From the NCBI GenBank assembly GCA_030686995.1, contig CM060692.1:10583465-10647464 (forward strand): a stretch of DNA of 64,000 nt. The letters are read 5' to 3'. A program made the translations under genes and the position numbers. Of the stretch, positions 23,882-34,869 are shown piece after piece. The stretch is from Artemisia argyi (Eukaryota > Streptophyta > Magnoliopsida > Asterales > Asteraceae). Positions within the stretch are counted from its first letter, which is position 1, and each line of letters opens with the position of its first letter. The notes beneath the pieces are model-generated. The model saw only the letters and a program-made list of their open reading frames with translations, did no database searches and had not been told where the DNA came from.

Positions 23882-24005
23882 TAATTTCTCTCTCATCCAA
23901 AACAAAAAAACCCAGATCTGATCTGAGATCTAAATTCTCGCCGGAAAATCCATCCAATCGCCGGATTAAACATCCAATCGCTGGAAAAATCATCCAATCG
24001 GAATC
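23882..24005 (+). promoter_or_regulatory. 5' region of the transposase gene
   Basis: 124 bp of new sequence between the A2 breakpoint and the ATG. CATCCAATCG recurs three times (23952-24000) and a nested AGATCTGATCTGAGATCT run lies near 23915. No TATA box is evident, so this is probably leader and the promoter may have been lost at the junction. Confidence 0.4.
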
Positions 24006-24357
24006 ATGAATCCAACGAATTCATACAAAACACCACCACCTCCATACAAAACACCACCACCTACATCGGAATCATCATCAACCCAGCCGGAAACATCAAT
24101 AATCCGATTGGAATCATCAACAAACCAATCGGAAATCATCGGAATAACGAATTCATCAAAAACACCACCGCCGCCGTCGAAATCATCAATAATCAGACCG
24201 GAATCTTCTACAAACCTGCCGGATTCTTCAATAAACACGTCAGAAGATGATTTGATTATAGAAGGTGATTTACCAGATGAAGATGTTACTGTTAAAAAAG
24301 TTCATGGTAAATCCTTTCAGAATCTAATTTTTTTGTTTAATAATTTAAGAGAAGTAT

Positions 24358-24715
24358 AAATCCCATGGGATTCAGTGCTATGGGATTCATAGATGAATCC
24401 CATTTGATTCATTATTAATCATTTCATTCATCAATTTGATTTTATAAATGTATCACAAGTAATTTATAAAGAATCTCATGGGATTCTGTGTGAATCCCAT
24501 GGGATTCTGTACAAGAAATTTATAAATGTATCACAAGGAACTTATAAAAGAATCCCATGGGATTCGTTAAGAATCCCATGGGATTCATAAAGAATCCCAT
24601 GGGATTCTTTAAGATCCCATGGGATTCTTTATGAATCCCATGGGATTGATTCTTTATGAATAACATGAGATTCTTTATGAATCCCATGGGATTCTTTATA
24701 AATCCCATGGGATTC
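24358..24715. repeat. Palindrome array, transposase intron 1
   Basis: Largest array: nine exact CCCATGGG cores plus variants in 358 bp. From 24549 to 24645 five units follow at 20-21 bp with spacers CGTTAA, CATAAA, CTTTAA. Lies wholly between donor 24307 and acceptor 24764. Confidence 0.95.
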
Positions 24716-25138
24716 ATTGTTTGCAGAATTCTTAATCCCTTGAGATTCTGCTGTTTATATACAGATTCTATGAAATCACCAAGACCAACTTTATATGAAT
24801 ACACTGAGACACCGGGCGGATCGGAATATTGGGAGCCTCATGTAGAAGGAATTCCTATACCAGAAGAAGGAAAATTCTATAACACTCTAGATGAAGCTAT
24901 AGAAATGTATGATAACTACGCTGAAGCCGGAGGTTTTCAAATTAAAAAAGCAGGACAAAAATTAACAAAATCTGGAGCGGTGCAACTCAAATACATCATG
25001 TGCAATAAAGAAGGAGCTCCAAGACATATTAATATCGACACTTTAGATGTTAAAGACAGTGACAAAAAAAAGAAATACAATGATGCATGTGATAGGTAGT
25101 AAAGCGCTCTAATATATTTATAAGTTTCTTTCTTAATA

Positions 25139-25211
25139 CCATGGGATTCTTTGTAAATCCCATGGGATTCTTTGTGAATCCCATGGGATTCTTTCTGAAT
25201 CCAATGGGATT
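25139..25211. repeat. Palindrome array, transposase intron 2
   Basis: Four units with TTTGTGAA-type spacers; two exact octamers, one ACCATGGG and one CCAATGGG variant. Confidence 0.9.
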
Positions 25212-25742
25212 TGTTTTTGAATAACATGTTTTTAAAATATTTTTTATATAACAGGTTGTAGAGCTCGTATAAGGTTAGAATTGGATGTTGTTTCTCAAAA
25301 ATACCAGATTGTTAAATTAATTTATTGCAAAACACAACCATATGCTCCTACCAAAAGAGTACAAACATTTTACAAAAAAGCAAAGAAGAATGACACAAGC
25401 AAAAAAAATGTTCATTGTTAAAGCTGCAAAGAACAAGATTGGTCCAACACGGGCTCATAACTTGCTAACGAGTATGAAGGGAGGGTATGAGTATGTTCAT
25501 GGGACAGTTGATGATTTTAAGAATGAAATGCGGGATGTTAATATGTTCATTGGGGAAAGTGACGCACAAATGCTTATAAATAAAATGGAAAATAGAAAGA
25601 TATATGTGCCAAACTTTACGTTTCAGTATAAGGTAGAAGAGAGTGAGTTAGTTGCTTTGTTTTGGGCTGATGAAGTTGCGAAATGCAATTATAAGGATTT
25701 TGGAGACATAGTCTCATTTGATGCAACATTCAGATGTAACAG

Positions 25743-25915
25743 GCAAGTTTTACAAGAGATTCTTTATGAAATCCCATGGGGTTTAATGAGAATCCCATGG
25801 GATTATCATGAAATCCCATGGGATTCTCATGAAATCCTATGGTATTCACAGATTATATCCCATGAGATTCACCCTTTTAGATTGTGTGTGTAATTAACAA
25901 TTATGTTATTTTTAG
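25743..25915 (+). other. GC-AG intron 3 of the transposase
   Basis: The exon ends AACAG and the intron starts GCAAGT, the strong consensus of the rare GC donor class; the acceptor is TTTTTAG at 25915. Joining gives the expected FDATFRCNRYNMVF frame across the junction, which a GT donor nearby does not. Confidence 0.75.
25770..25870. repeat. Palindrome array, transposase intron 3
   Basis: Three exact cores (one as CCCATGGGG) and two variants, spacing 21-23 bp, filling most of the 173-bp intron. Confidence 0.9.
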
Positions 25916-26225
25916 GTACAATATGGTGTTTGTACCATTCACCGGTGTCGATAATCATAGAAAGTGTGTCATACTTGGATCGGGAATGCTATTACATGAA
26001 GACACTGAGTCATACAAGTGGCATCTAAAAGCATTTATGACGGCTTTCAAAAAAGAACAAAAAATGGTGGTAACAGATCAAGATGGAGCAATGAAGAGAG
26101 CCACTGAAGCCGTTTTCACTAAAGCAAAGCACAGACTTTGCATGTGGCATATTGACCAAAAGATTCCAACAAAGGTAATTTATCGAACTTATAAAAAATG
26201 CATTTCTTATCACATATAATACTAT

Positions 26226-26382
26226 GAATCCCATGGGATTCTGTATGAAACTATGAATCCTATGGGATTGCCTAATGAATCCCATGGGATTGTATGATGA
26301 ATCCCATGGGATTGACTGATTAATCCCATGGGATTCACATGAATGAATCCCATGTGATTCATTTGTATATCCCATGGGATTT
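26226..26382. repeat. Palindrome array, transposase intron 4
   Basis: Five exact cores plus two variants; spacing 22-26 bp, looser than elsewhere. Confidence 0.9.
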
Positions 26383-26770
26383 ACATGTTTAAATCATCTT
26401 ATTTATGCTGATAACATGATTCTAAAACTATCTTTATCAAAAACAGATTTGTAAAGAGATATATGTAGAAACAGATTTCAACAAGCGTTTTAGGAAGATT
26501 GTTTGGAATATGTACATGGAATCGTTGGAATTTGAAGAGAAATGGGCTAAGTTGATTGAGGATTTTGGTTTGCAAAATCACAAATGGATGACCAAGATGT
26601 TTAACCTACGAGAAATGTAGATTCCAACTTTTTTCATCGACTCGCCATTGTTTGGTTTGATGAGAACCACATCAAGATCCGAGAGTAAAAACTCGTTCTT
26701 CAAAAGTTTCACAAGCCCAGGAGCAACGCTAGTTAGTTTTATGATGTCCTATGAATCAGCAATGGAAAGA

Positions 26771-28187
26771 TGATGAGGCGAAAAATGATCCGTTTTTAGG
26801 GGGTCATTTAAGCCCGAATCCGAATTTATTTGATCAAATATTGCCCTAAATCGTTCCTTTTGTGATTTTAGGTACTTTGGGAGAGAAATCTGGAAAAGGA
26901 AGCAATTCGGACGTTTTTGGAGCATAAAAGTGAAGAAAACGCCAAAGTCTTAATTTTCCATGCTGGGAACAGTAGGTGACGGCGTCAAGAGCAACACCTT
27001 GACGGCGTCAAGAGCAAATTTCATGAATTTCCATGACGATCCAGAAGAGTTTTGACTGCGTCACGTGGGAAGGGCGTCAAGAGTAAAAGAGTCATGACGG
27101 CCTGGAAGTATATAAGTCTTGACGGCGTCAGAAGTAGATCTAGGCAGTCCGAGGATTGTTTTGGCGGCGAGGTGACGGCGTCACAAGATTACTCTTGACG
27201 CCGTGAAACCTATTTTTCTATATATAGTTTTCTAATTTTTCACATTTAGAGAGAGAAGTTTTGGGAGAAACCCTAAGTACGATTTTGGTGTAACTTTACA
27301 GGTTTTTCAAGGGTTCCAACCCCTTGATACCTTGCATGATTAATCAAGATAAGTGTTCTTCTAATTCAATCAATATGTCTATGTGTTGGTTGTCTATATC
27401 ATGTTCTTATCTTAATTCTATCATGCTAGGCTAGATCTCTTTTGTGTTTGCTTAGATCTAATGAAACCTAGATATTGATTATGTGTTGATTACTTGTTTA
27501 TTCTTGTCTTGGATGAATGATTTATATGTTAGGCTTAAGAAAACTGGCAGATCTCCAATTGGTAACATGCTTGAACATCTTAAGAAACATGAACCAACGC
27601 GCACTAGGTCTTTATTGGTTGTATTTAATGCATGAGCCACTGTTTACAATCCCTATAGTTGTGCTGGGCATGGTGTAGGAGGAGATAAGAGCTCATAGAA
27701 TTGGGGAGTTATGTGTGCCACCCCATGAATGGTATTAAGGAATACGATCCGTCATCCATGCAATTATAACAAGTAATTAACGTGTAAAAGATATCTAGGG
27801 AGTAATGAACTCTAAGTAAACACATTTTCTCCAATTACTGCTCACAACTTTAGTATAAATTAGCTTATTTTCATTTTTAGTATTTTATTTTGATTGCATC
27901 TTAGTATTGGGTTAGTTGAATAGCAACTAATTCCGTCCACTCTTCCAAAACCTGAGATTTTAATTTGCTTTCTAAAAAATATAAAAACACAAAAAGAATC
28001 ATCCCTCACCTCTAGAACTAGTATTTAGGCTTTCTAATCCTAGCGACACTATTCCTAAGCTGAACGATCAATCCCCCGGTACTTGTCACTATACTATACT
28101 ACAACGATCAGGTACACTGCCTGGTGGGGGTTGTAAGCTTCTCGAGATCCCTCGAGAGGTAAAGCCTGTTGCGATTCCCACGCATCA
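26771..28187 (+). repeat. 5' LTR of the Gypsy element
   Basis: 1417 bp, TGATGAGGCG...CCCACGCATCA. TATA-like CTATATATAG at 27218-27227 lies just after the TGACG cluster. Confidence 0.95.
26976..27215 (+). promoter_or_regulatory. TGACG/CGTCA cluster upstream of the LTR TATA box
   Basis: Four full TGACGGCGTCA palindromes (starting near 26977, 26999, 27119, 27173) and about five half-sites, one overlapping a CACGTG G-box (GTCACGTGGG near 27059), within 240 bp immediately upstream of CTATATATAG. bZIP proteins of the TGA group bind TGACG; this reads as an inducible LTR promoter. Confidence 0.65.
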
Positions 28188-28193
28188 AGTTTT

Positions 28194-28211
28194 TGGCGCC
28201 GCTGCCGGGGA
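28194..28211 (+). other. Primer-binding site (tRNA-Asp type)
   Basis: TGGCGCCGCTGCCGGGGA, six bases after the LTR; complementary to the tRNA-Asp 3' end with one mismatch. Confidence 0.85.
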
Positions 28212-28357
28212 ATAGTTATTGTCTAGGTTAGAATTTCTTTTAATTAGGTCTACTTGCTAGATTCCTTTCTAGTAAGATTTTATTTTTATTTTTAGGTTCT
28301 CTTTAGTCTATCTTATTTCTTCATGCTTTTCTTCGTAACTCTTTACCACCCGACATC

Positions 28358-29617
28358 ATGGAAGGTGGTAACATCTTTGAACCTGTCATCCCACCACAAC
28401 AAAACCCACCATTAGAACCCCTTAGGCCCCGAACCTTAGGAGAGTATTCCCGACCTAGCCACCAAGGCTACCGAAACACCATTGAGCTCACCGGAGCCAA
28501 TGTGACCCCCTTGCGATCCGATACCATCCGGTTGGTGCAAAGCGGATGTGCATTCCATGGACTTCGTTCCGAAGATCCAAACCAACATCTTAAGGACTTT
28601 CTCAAAATCGTAGACTCCATAGACATAGATGTTGAAACTAGAGAGACCACCCATTTACGCCTATTCCAATTCTCTCTACGGGATCAAGCTAGTCAATGGC
28701 TTGAGCGTTTACCAGCGGGATCCATCACCACATGGGATAACCTCACCAATCGCTTCCTTACTCAATTCTTCCCACCGGGGAAGACGACAATGGTTAGAAA
28801 TGACATTCTGATGTTTGAACAGCAGCAGGGTGAAACTTTCTACGAAGCTTGGGCCCGTTTTAAAGGTCTCCTCCACAAGGTCCCTCACCATGGTATAAAC
28901 CTTTGGTTATTAGTCCATATTTTCTACGACCATGTTGACTATCACACTAAACGCACAATCGATAGGGCCGCGGGAGGTAAACTGCGTGATAAGAACGCCG
29001 AGGAGTCTTGGGCAATTATCGAGGAGCTCGCCACTGACAATCAGGAATTGTGGGAGTTTAATCATACAGTAGAAGCAGCTATCAATGCAGTCTCAACATC
29101 TGGAGGGACCACCGAAATCCCCGATGAACTCCTATGCAAACTCGAGGCAAAAGTCGACTATTTTGAGGAAAGGCAAAGGAGGGCTTTAAGTCCTAGACAA
29201 GCCACTGTCAATTCTGTCTCAAAACCAACTTCGGCACCATTATCTGAGTCACCTTCTAGAGAACATGTCGAGACTATTCAGAGGTGCACCCTACCTTGTT
29301 CCTCTCCCAAGGAACTTAGCTCGGAGTTTGAGGCTAGGATGAGAGAATATATGGCAACTCACTCAGATCGGCTTGCTAGATTCGAAGAAGCAGTTTATAA
29401 GCAAAAAGAGGAGATGCAGGAGAAAATGAATGAGATGTTGAGTCTATTGGAGGAGTATGCCAACCAGAGAACCCCCGAACGAATACTACTAAGGAAAGAA
29501 AGCGCCACTCCTACCACCCAATTTGTTAACTCCATCACCATGGTCCATAAAGATAACGAGAAGGTAGAAACTCCTGCTAAACAGACCTTAGAAAAACACC
29601 AGAATCCCAACCTTTGA
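28358..29617 (+). CDS. Gypsy gag protein
   Basis: 419 codons starting MEGGN 147 bp after the primer site, the first ATG with a long frame. Residues about 95-195 form the Retrotrans_gag domain (LRLFQFSLRDQASQWLERLP, FPPGKTTMVRNDILMFEQQQ, KVPHHGINLWLL). A C-terminal helical stretch (about 320-375) is rich in Glu/Lys heptads. There is no CCHC knuckle. It would assemble the cytoplasmic particle. The frame is intact although the element has lost its polymerase, which fits a non-autonomous element that still makes its own shell. Confidence 0.8.
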   Translation: MEGGNIFEPVIPPQQNPPLEPLRPRTLGEYSRPSHQGYRNTIELTGANVTPLRSDTIRLVQSGCAFHGLRSEDPNQHLKDFLKIVDSIDIDVETRETTHLRLFQFSLRDQASQWLERLPAGSITTWDNLTNRFLTQFFPPGKTTMVRNDILMFEQQQGETFYEAWARFKGLLHKVPHHGINLWLLVHIFYDHVDYHTKRTIDRAAGGKLRDKNAEESWAIIEELATDNQELWEFNHTVEAAINAVSTSGGTTEIPDELLCKLEAKVDYFEERQRRALSPRQATVNSVSKPTSAPLSESPSREHVETIQRCTLPCSSPKELSSEFEARMREYMATHSDRLARFEEAVYKQKEEMQEKMNEMLSLLEEYANQRTPERILLRKESATPTTQFVNSITMVHKDNEKVETPAKQTLEKHQNPNL

Positions 29618-29686
29618 GTTAATACCTGAAACATGATATAAATAAAAACACCATAACAAATTGGATTAAGGGTGATGGGCGTAACC

Positions 29687-30627
29687 AATCCTCCGAACAG
29701 GTTCCTGAGAAAGAGGAAGAAGAGAAAGATGAGTATGATACGCTTCCTGGAGGATCAGTATTTGAGAGGCTATTGGTGCAAAAAGTGGCTACTAAGCAGG
29801 TAGCATGTGGGAACTTTGAAATACCAACGAGCATCGGGGATTTGAAACATCTTAGTGCTTTCGCCGACCAAGGGTCAGAAGTAAATCTTATGCCCCTAAC
29901 TATTTACATCCAACTAACGTCAAAAATGCCAGCACCTACTCGTGTTAGGTTATCTCTTGTTGGACACTCGTACGTATACCCACTAGGAATCGCAGAAGAT
30001 GTATTAGTTAATGTTGCAGGATTCATGTACCCCGTTGATTTTATGATCATCGATGATAAAGGGGATGGATGCATGCCAATAATCCTTGGGGCACCATTCC
30101 TCACCACCGCTAGGGCTGTCATTAAGTATGAAGGTAGAAGGATTGAGCTTAAATCTGGAAAAAGAAAGATTAGCTTCCCCATGACCCCGCGAAGTGGGCA
30201 TGAGAATTTGAGTTGGAGAATGATCAAAAATAACATTGGCACGACACCCATTCGTGTTCAGAATAAGATTCTTGCATGGGAGGCAAGAATCAAAAGCTAT
30301 AAGAAAGCTATGAATGAAAAAAGAAAAAGTAATAAGGTTCAGGTTGAACTCGAACATACTCGACCCGAAAAAAATCATACACCATTTGAGGAAGGGAACT
30401 TGGTGCTCTTGAGACACTTGGAAACAACAATACCACCCGATAAACCAAGTCCTTGGTGGTATGGGCCATTCACAATCGAAGGATTGAGCCAAGATGGGGT
30501 AGCTAAATTGAGAAGCAAATTAGGTGGAATGGTGATTGCGAGTATCGATAGATTGAGGCACTACCACCATAATAGTAATGATCGCAACTACATGGGGTAT
30601 ATCATTTCAAATGATGAGATCACGTAG
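29687..30627 (+). CDS. Aspartic protease fused in frame to an integrase C-terminal module
   Basis: The open frame runs to TAG at 30625-30627; the first ATG is at 29773 (284 codons), and coding-like sequence (Glu-rich, LPGGSVFERLL) continues upstream in frame. Residues about 35-140 are a retropepsin-like fold: FADQGSEVNLMPL with the catalytic Asp in a D-Q-G triplet, and IILGAPFLTTARAVI as the second conserved segment. From about 175 the protein changes to ILAWEARIKSYKKAM...FEEGNLVLLRHLE...WWYGPFTIEGLSQDGVAKL, the GPY/F-type module that ends Gypsy integrases. The roughly 1000 residues usually between them (RT, RNase H, zinc finger and DDE core) are missing without a frame break. Function of the fusion is unknown. 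Confidence 0.7.
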
Positions 30628-32475
30628 TAACCCATGACCTTGAGTCTAGCTACAAGACTCGTAAATAAAGAAAAGCGCTTCTTGGGAGACAACCCATGTT
30701 TTGTGTGATTTTATTTGTTTAATTATTATTTGCTTCCGTATGCATGCTTTATTTTTATTGTTGGTAGATCATGTTTCTAAACTAAATAGTGGAAATACTT
30801 TACTTTGTTGTTTTGGCCTAGTCTTAACTCCACCTAGAAGTATTTTTGCAAAAGATAAGTGTAAGGGGAAACCCCAAATATGTTTTTAAGAAACAAACCG
30901 ATCATGATTCTCCACAATATTAAATGAGCGTGTATATTCGTATTTGTTAGAGTCAAATTCTTGTATTGAGTCATAATGAAGTTTTACAGGATTTTCCAGG
31001 AAGTAGGACCAAGTTTTTCCAGAAATTTTCTGGAAACTTAACATAAGAATTTCTGCAGGTCCATTCTGACGGCGTCAGGGTTTTACTCTTGATGGCGTCA
31101 GGAGTTAAAATCTGGAAATTTTACCGGTTTTGTTTTTCTAACGGAGTCTTATGGTTTTTGTGAATTATTAAGTTTTATAATCTCCAGGAGATCTGCAAAC
31201 TTCATTCCACAAGCATTATATCTTATCTTGTTTTCTAGGATTTAGAAACTTATATAGGATGCCGCCAGTTTTACGCGAGGTTGTCTTGTCTACTTTGTCA
31301 GGTTTTACAGGTTATGTATGACAAGAAGATGATTTATATTCTGGAAGGGAAGCTTTGATTGTTAATTTTCTTGGAGGAAGATTTAACCTGGCCATCCTAT
31401 TATCCATACCGAGCGAATCAGGGGAGTATTTGATTTCATTCTCTTTACTTTTTCACTTTTACATTCTTTACTTGAACATTGGGGACAATGTTCATCTTAA
31501 GTGTAAGGGGAGGGTAAAAAGATGATACCTTACATATGCACTTTCGTTTGAGTTTGTTTTGTTTAATGGTAGATGTGTAATAAAACTATGAGAAATACTT
31601 GTTAGTGCAATTTTAGCGCCAAATTTAAATTTTTTTACAACATTTAGGAGTGAAACTTTAGCCATAGCAAGCGTCTCATGGATAGGAGATTGTATGACTA
31701 GCACATAACCGTACTTTCAGAAAAATTTTCCACCCAAATATGTGAGGTTCGCCTTTAGATTTGATAGGAAAAGCATTCATTATTAGTGCTTATGAGTGTA
31801 CCGGTAGCATTTAGATTCTAGAACTTGCGTTAGTGATGCATCCCGAGACCGCTAGTGAGACTACATTCGTGTAGTAGGATTTACTACATGATAAGAGGCA
31901 TTAGGATCACCCTTGTGTTAAACCCGTATCATAATTACTTGACCATTTAAGTCATATTACTTGGCTAGTTAAGTCAACTAATTTTTCCCAAACCCTTAGC
32001 GTTGTACTCATTTTTAGTACACGAAACCCCTAGTACACCCCTCCGAGCCTATCTTTTCGTTTCTAACTTTAAGCATTTTACTTAAAGAAAGAATTTGTTA
32101 CACCCCACTTAAATGTACAACCAAATCGCCTTAGCCTTCCGTGTATGCGCTCATTTTTAGTGCATTATTGTTATATGTTAAACCCTAAGTTAACTTTCTA
32201 ATTGATTACATGGTTGCTAAGTCGAGTCATATCCTTGTACATATTGTTTTGGGACGATTGGGACTCATGGGTAAGTACTTATTTTATGGAGTAATGGGGA
32301 AGAACATCACTTATTACCCCCATATGTACGTTAATCTTAAAAGTGCTCCAAGTGTTTTGATTTTCTTAATTCGAGTCATTAGATTAGTTTATTGTAAAGT
32401 ATGTAAAGATTCAAGTGTAAGGGGAATGTTCATTCCCTATGATGTATTATTTTGGATGGTAGGGTAAGAGTGTAT

Positions 32476-32508
<33 letters not shown>

Positions 32509-33114
32509 GAAAAAATCAAGAAAAAGAAAAGAAAAAAAATAAAAAAAGGAAAAAGAGAAAAAACATACGGACTACCATCCCATTTAATTCTATGTTTATT
32601 TTATGTTTTTGTTATTTTTCATTTATTAGCTTAAGTCGAGTCTAGTCTTGGCTTAGCAACGCCACATTGTATATGTAATTAACCAAGATTGTTAACTCGC
32701 CACTAGTAAAACTTCTTTTATCCAACAAAACCGTGTATTTCATATCCCTACACCTAACGTTACAACCCTTTAAAAGACCTCTTTGATAGTTTATCCTAGG
32801 TGCTTACGCCATGTGGTGGAGGTTTGATCCTTTCCCAAGCCTATGGTAATCTATTTTGCTATGACAGGTAGTGAGGGATATCTTCCGTTTCCATATTGTA
32901 ATTTACACTTTATTACACCCGAGAGATGTGAGTATCTAAACACTATTTGTGAGGTGCTTGTGTATGACCTCCGTGCTTGTCTATTGGTCTTTAGTGGAAT
33001 GATTATTTGTTGTAATTACTTTTATATTAGTGTTAAATGACCCCTAACTTGTATTTTGATTAGAATAAAAGCGCATTTGCTTGAGGACAAGCAAATCTCA
33101 AGTGTAAGGGTATA
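30628..33114 (+). other. Long non-coding 3' region of the Gypsy element
   Basis: 2.5 kb without protein domain. AAGTGTAAGGG(G/T) words occur near 30859, 31499, 32411 and 33100, the last ending at the LTR as its likely polypurine tract. It also carries an 85-codon small frame (32210-32467) and a poly-A run at 32477-32506. Homologous to 13998-16228 on the opposite strand. Confidence 0.6.
32210..32467 (+). CDS. Conserved 85-codon small frame, second copy
   Basis: Same start (MVAKSSHILVHIVLG), length and hydrophobic core (SVLIFLIRVIRLVYC) as 14638-14895. One predicted membrane-like segment near residues 50-63. No family recognised; could be a remnant env-like frame or a by-product of RNA conservation. 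Confidence 0.3.
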   Translation: MVAKSSHILVHIVLGRLGLMGKYLFYGVMGKNITYYPHMYVNLKSAPSVLIFLIRVIRLVYCKVCKDSSVRGMFIPYDVLFWMVG

Positions 33115-34531
33115 TGATGAGGCGAAAAATGATCCGTTTTTAGGGGGTCATTTAAGCCCGAATCCGAATTTATTTGATCAAATATTGCCCTAAATCGTTC
33201 CTTTTGTGATTTTAGGTACTTTGGGAGAGAAATCTGGAAAAGGAAGCAATTCGGACGTGTTTGGAGCATAAATGTGAAGAAAACGCCAAAGTCTTAATTT
33301 TCCATGCTGGGAACAGTAGGTGACGGCGTCAATAGCAACACCTTGACGGCGTCAAGAGCAAATTTCATGAATTTCCATGACGATCCAGAAGAGTTTTGAC
33401 GGCGTCACGTGGGAAGGGCGTCAAGAGTAAAAGAGTCATGACGGCCTGGAAGTATATAAGTCTTGACGGCGTCAGAAGTAGATCTAGGCAGTCCGAGGAT
33501 TGTTTTGGCGGCGAGGTGACGGCGTCACAAGATTACTCTTGACGCCGTCAAACCTATTTTTCTATATATAGTTTTCTAATTTTTCACATTTAGAGAGAGA
33601 AGTTTTGGGAGAAACCCTAAGTACGATTTTTGTGTAACTTTACAGGTTTTTCAAGGGTTCCAACCCCTTGATACCTTGCATGATTAATCAAGATAAGTGT
33701 TCTTCTAATTCAATCAATATGTCTATGTGTTGGTTGTCTATATCATGTTCTTATCTTAATTCTATCATGCTAGGCTAGATCTCTTTTGTGTTTGCTTATA
33801 TCTAATGAAACCTAGATATTGATTATGTGTTGATTACTTGTTTATTCTTGTCTTGGATGAATGATTTATATGTTAGGCTTAAGAAAACTGGCAGATCTCC
33901 AATTGGTAACATGCTTGAACGTCTTAAGAAACATGAACCAACGCGCACTAGGTCTTTATTGGTTGTATTTAATGCATGAGCCACTGTTTACAATCCCTAT
34001 AGTTGTGCTGGGCATGATGTAGGAGGAGATAAGAGCTCATAGAATTGGGGAGTTATGTGTGCCACCCCATGAATGGTATTAAGGAATACGATCCGTCATC
34101 CACGCAATTATAACAAGTAATTAACGTGTAAAAGATATCTAGGGAGTAATGAACTCTAAGTAAATACATTTTCTCCAATTACTGCTCACAACTTTAGTAT
34201 AAATTAGCTTATTTTCATTTTTAGTCTTTTATTTTGATTGCATCTTAGTATTGGGTTAGTTGAATAGCAACTAATTCCACCCACTCTTCCAAAACCCGAG
34301 ATTTTAATTTGCTTTCTAAAAAATATAAAAACACAAAAAGAATCATCCCTCACCTCTAGAACTAGTATTTAGGCTTTCTAATCCTAGCGACACTATTCCT
34401 AAGCTGAACGATCAATCCCCCCGTACTTGTCACTATACTATACTACAACGATCAGGTACACTGCCTGGTGGGGGTTGTAAGCTTCTCGAGATCCCTCGAG
34501 AGGTAAAGCCTGTTGCGATTCCCACGCATCA
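33115..34531 (+). repeat. 3' LTR of the Gypsy element
   Basis: 1417 bp, same length as the 5' LTR. Differences include AAGAGCAACA/AATAGCAACA, GACTGCG/GACGGCG and CCGTGAAA/CCGTCAAA; the 3' copy has five full TGACGNCGTCA palindromes. Followed by AAAGA, the target duplication. Confidence 0.95.
33317..33552 (+). promoter_or_regulatory. TGACG/CGTCA cluster in the 3' LTR
   Basis: Counterpart of 26976-27215, upstream of CTATATATAG at 33562-33571. It could drive read-through transcription into transposase exon 5b and beyond. Confidence 0.6.
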
Positions 34532-34869
34532 AAAGACAACGATATAGGCAAGAACATTTGGACTTTAAAACATTTGACGCGGCTCTAAAATGCCTAACAG
34601 AATTAGAGATTGAACGTCATGCAACAAAAGTGTATACTAGAACGATATTTCTGCTGGTTCAAGCTGAAATATACGAAGCATGCTGGAATTGTACGATTCA
34701 AGATTTAAAGATAGAAGAAGGTTGTGAGATTGTAAAGATAAGAGACAAAAATCCGTGGGTTTATAGAAAAACTAAAAAGGAAGCTGCAAAAGAACAAGTA
34801 GAGGAAGACAATAGTGTAGAGAAGAAAAAGTTTATAGACTATAAGGTGTGTTGCTTTTTATTCACTGTA

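Larger units (their letters stand above)
26771..34531 (+). mobile_element. Complete but pol-deleted Ty3/Gypsy element in transposase exon 5
   Basis: Two 1417-bp LTRs flank a 4.9-kb interior. The 5-bp target duplication AAAGA is perfect (26766-26770 and 34532-34536), and removing the element restores the transposase frame (ESAMER followed by QRYRQE). Order: LTR, tRNA-Asp primer site, gag (28358-29617), protease fused to an integrase C-terminal module (29773-30627), long non-coding tail, LTR. RT, RNase H and the integrase core are absent, so transposition must have used a related element's enzymes. LTR structure, primer site and the protease DxG style (ADQGSEVNLMPL) suggest an Athila-like lineage. 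About 16 LTR differences imply an insertion age of a few hundred thousand years under a common plant rate. Confidence 0.9.

Noticed and set aside
23597..23905. Separate gene encoding a Lys-rich protein
   Set aside because: It is the exon 2 remnant of the Ulp1-like fragment A2; its first ~9 codons come from the breakpoint sequence.
24358..24715. CRISPR-like array
   Set aside because: Repeats are palindromic and regular, but spacers are only 5-8 bp and alike, the DNA is from a plant MULE, and no cas gene is near.
32452..32634. Lys-rich 60-codon protein
   Set aside because: Produced by the poly-A tract in the Gypsy 3' region.
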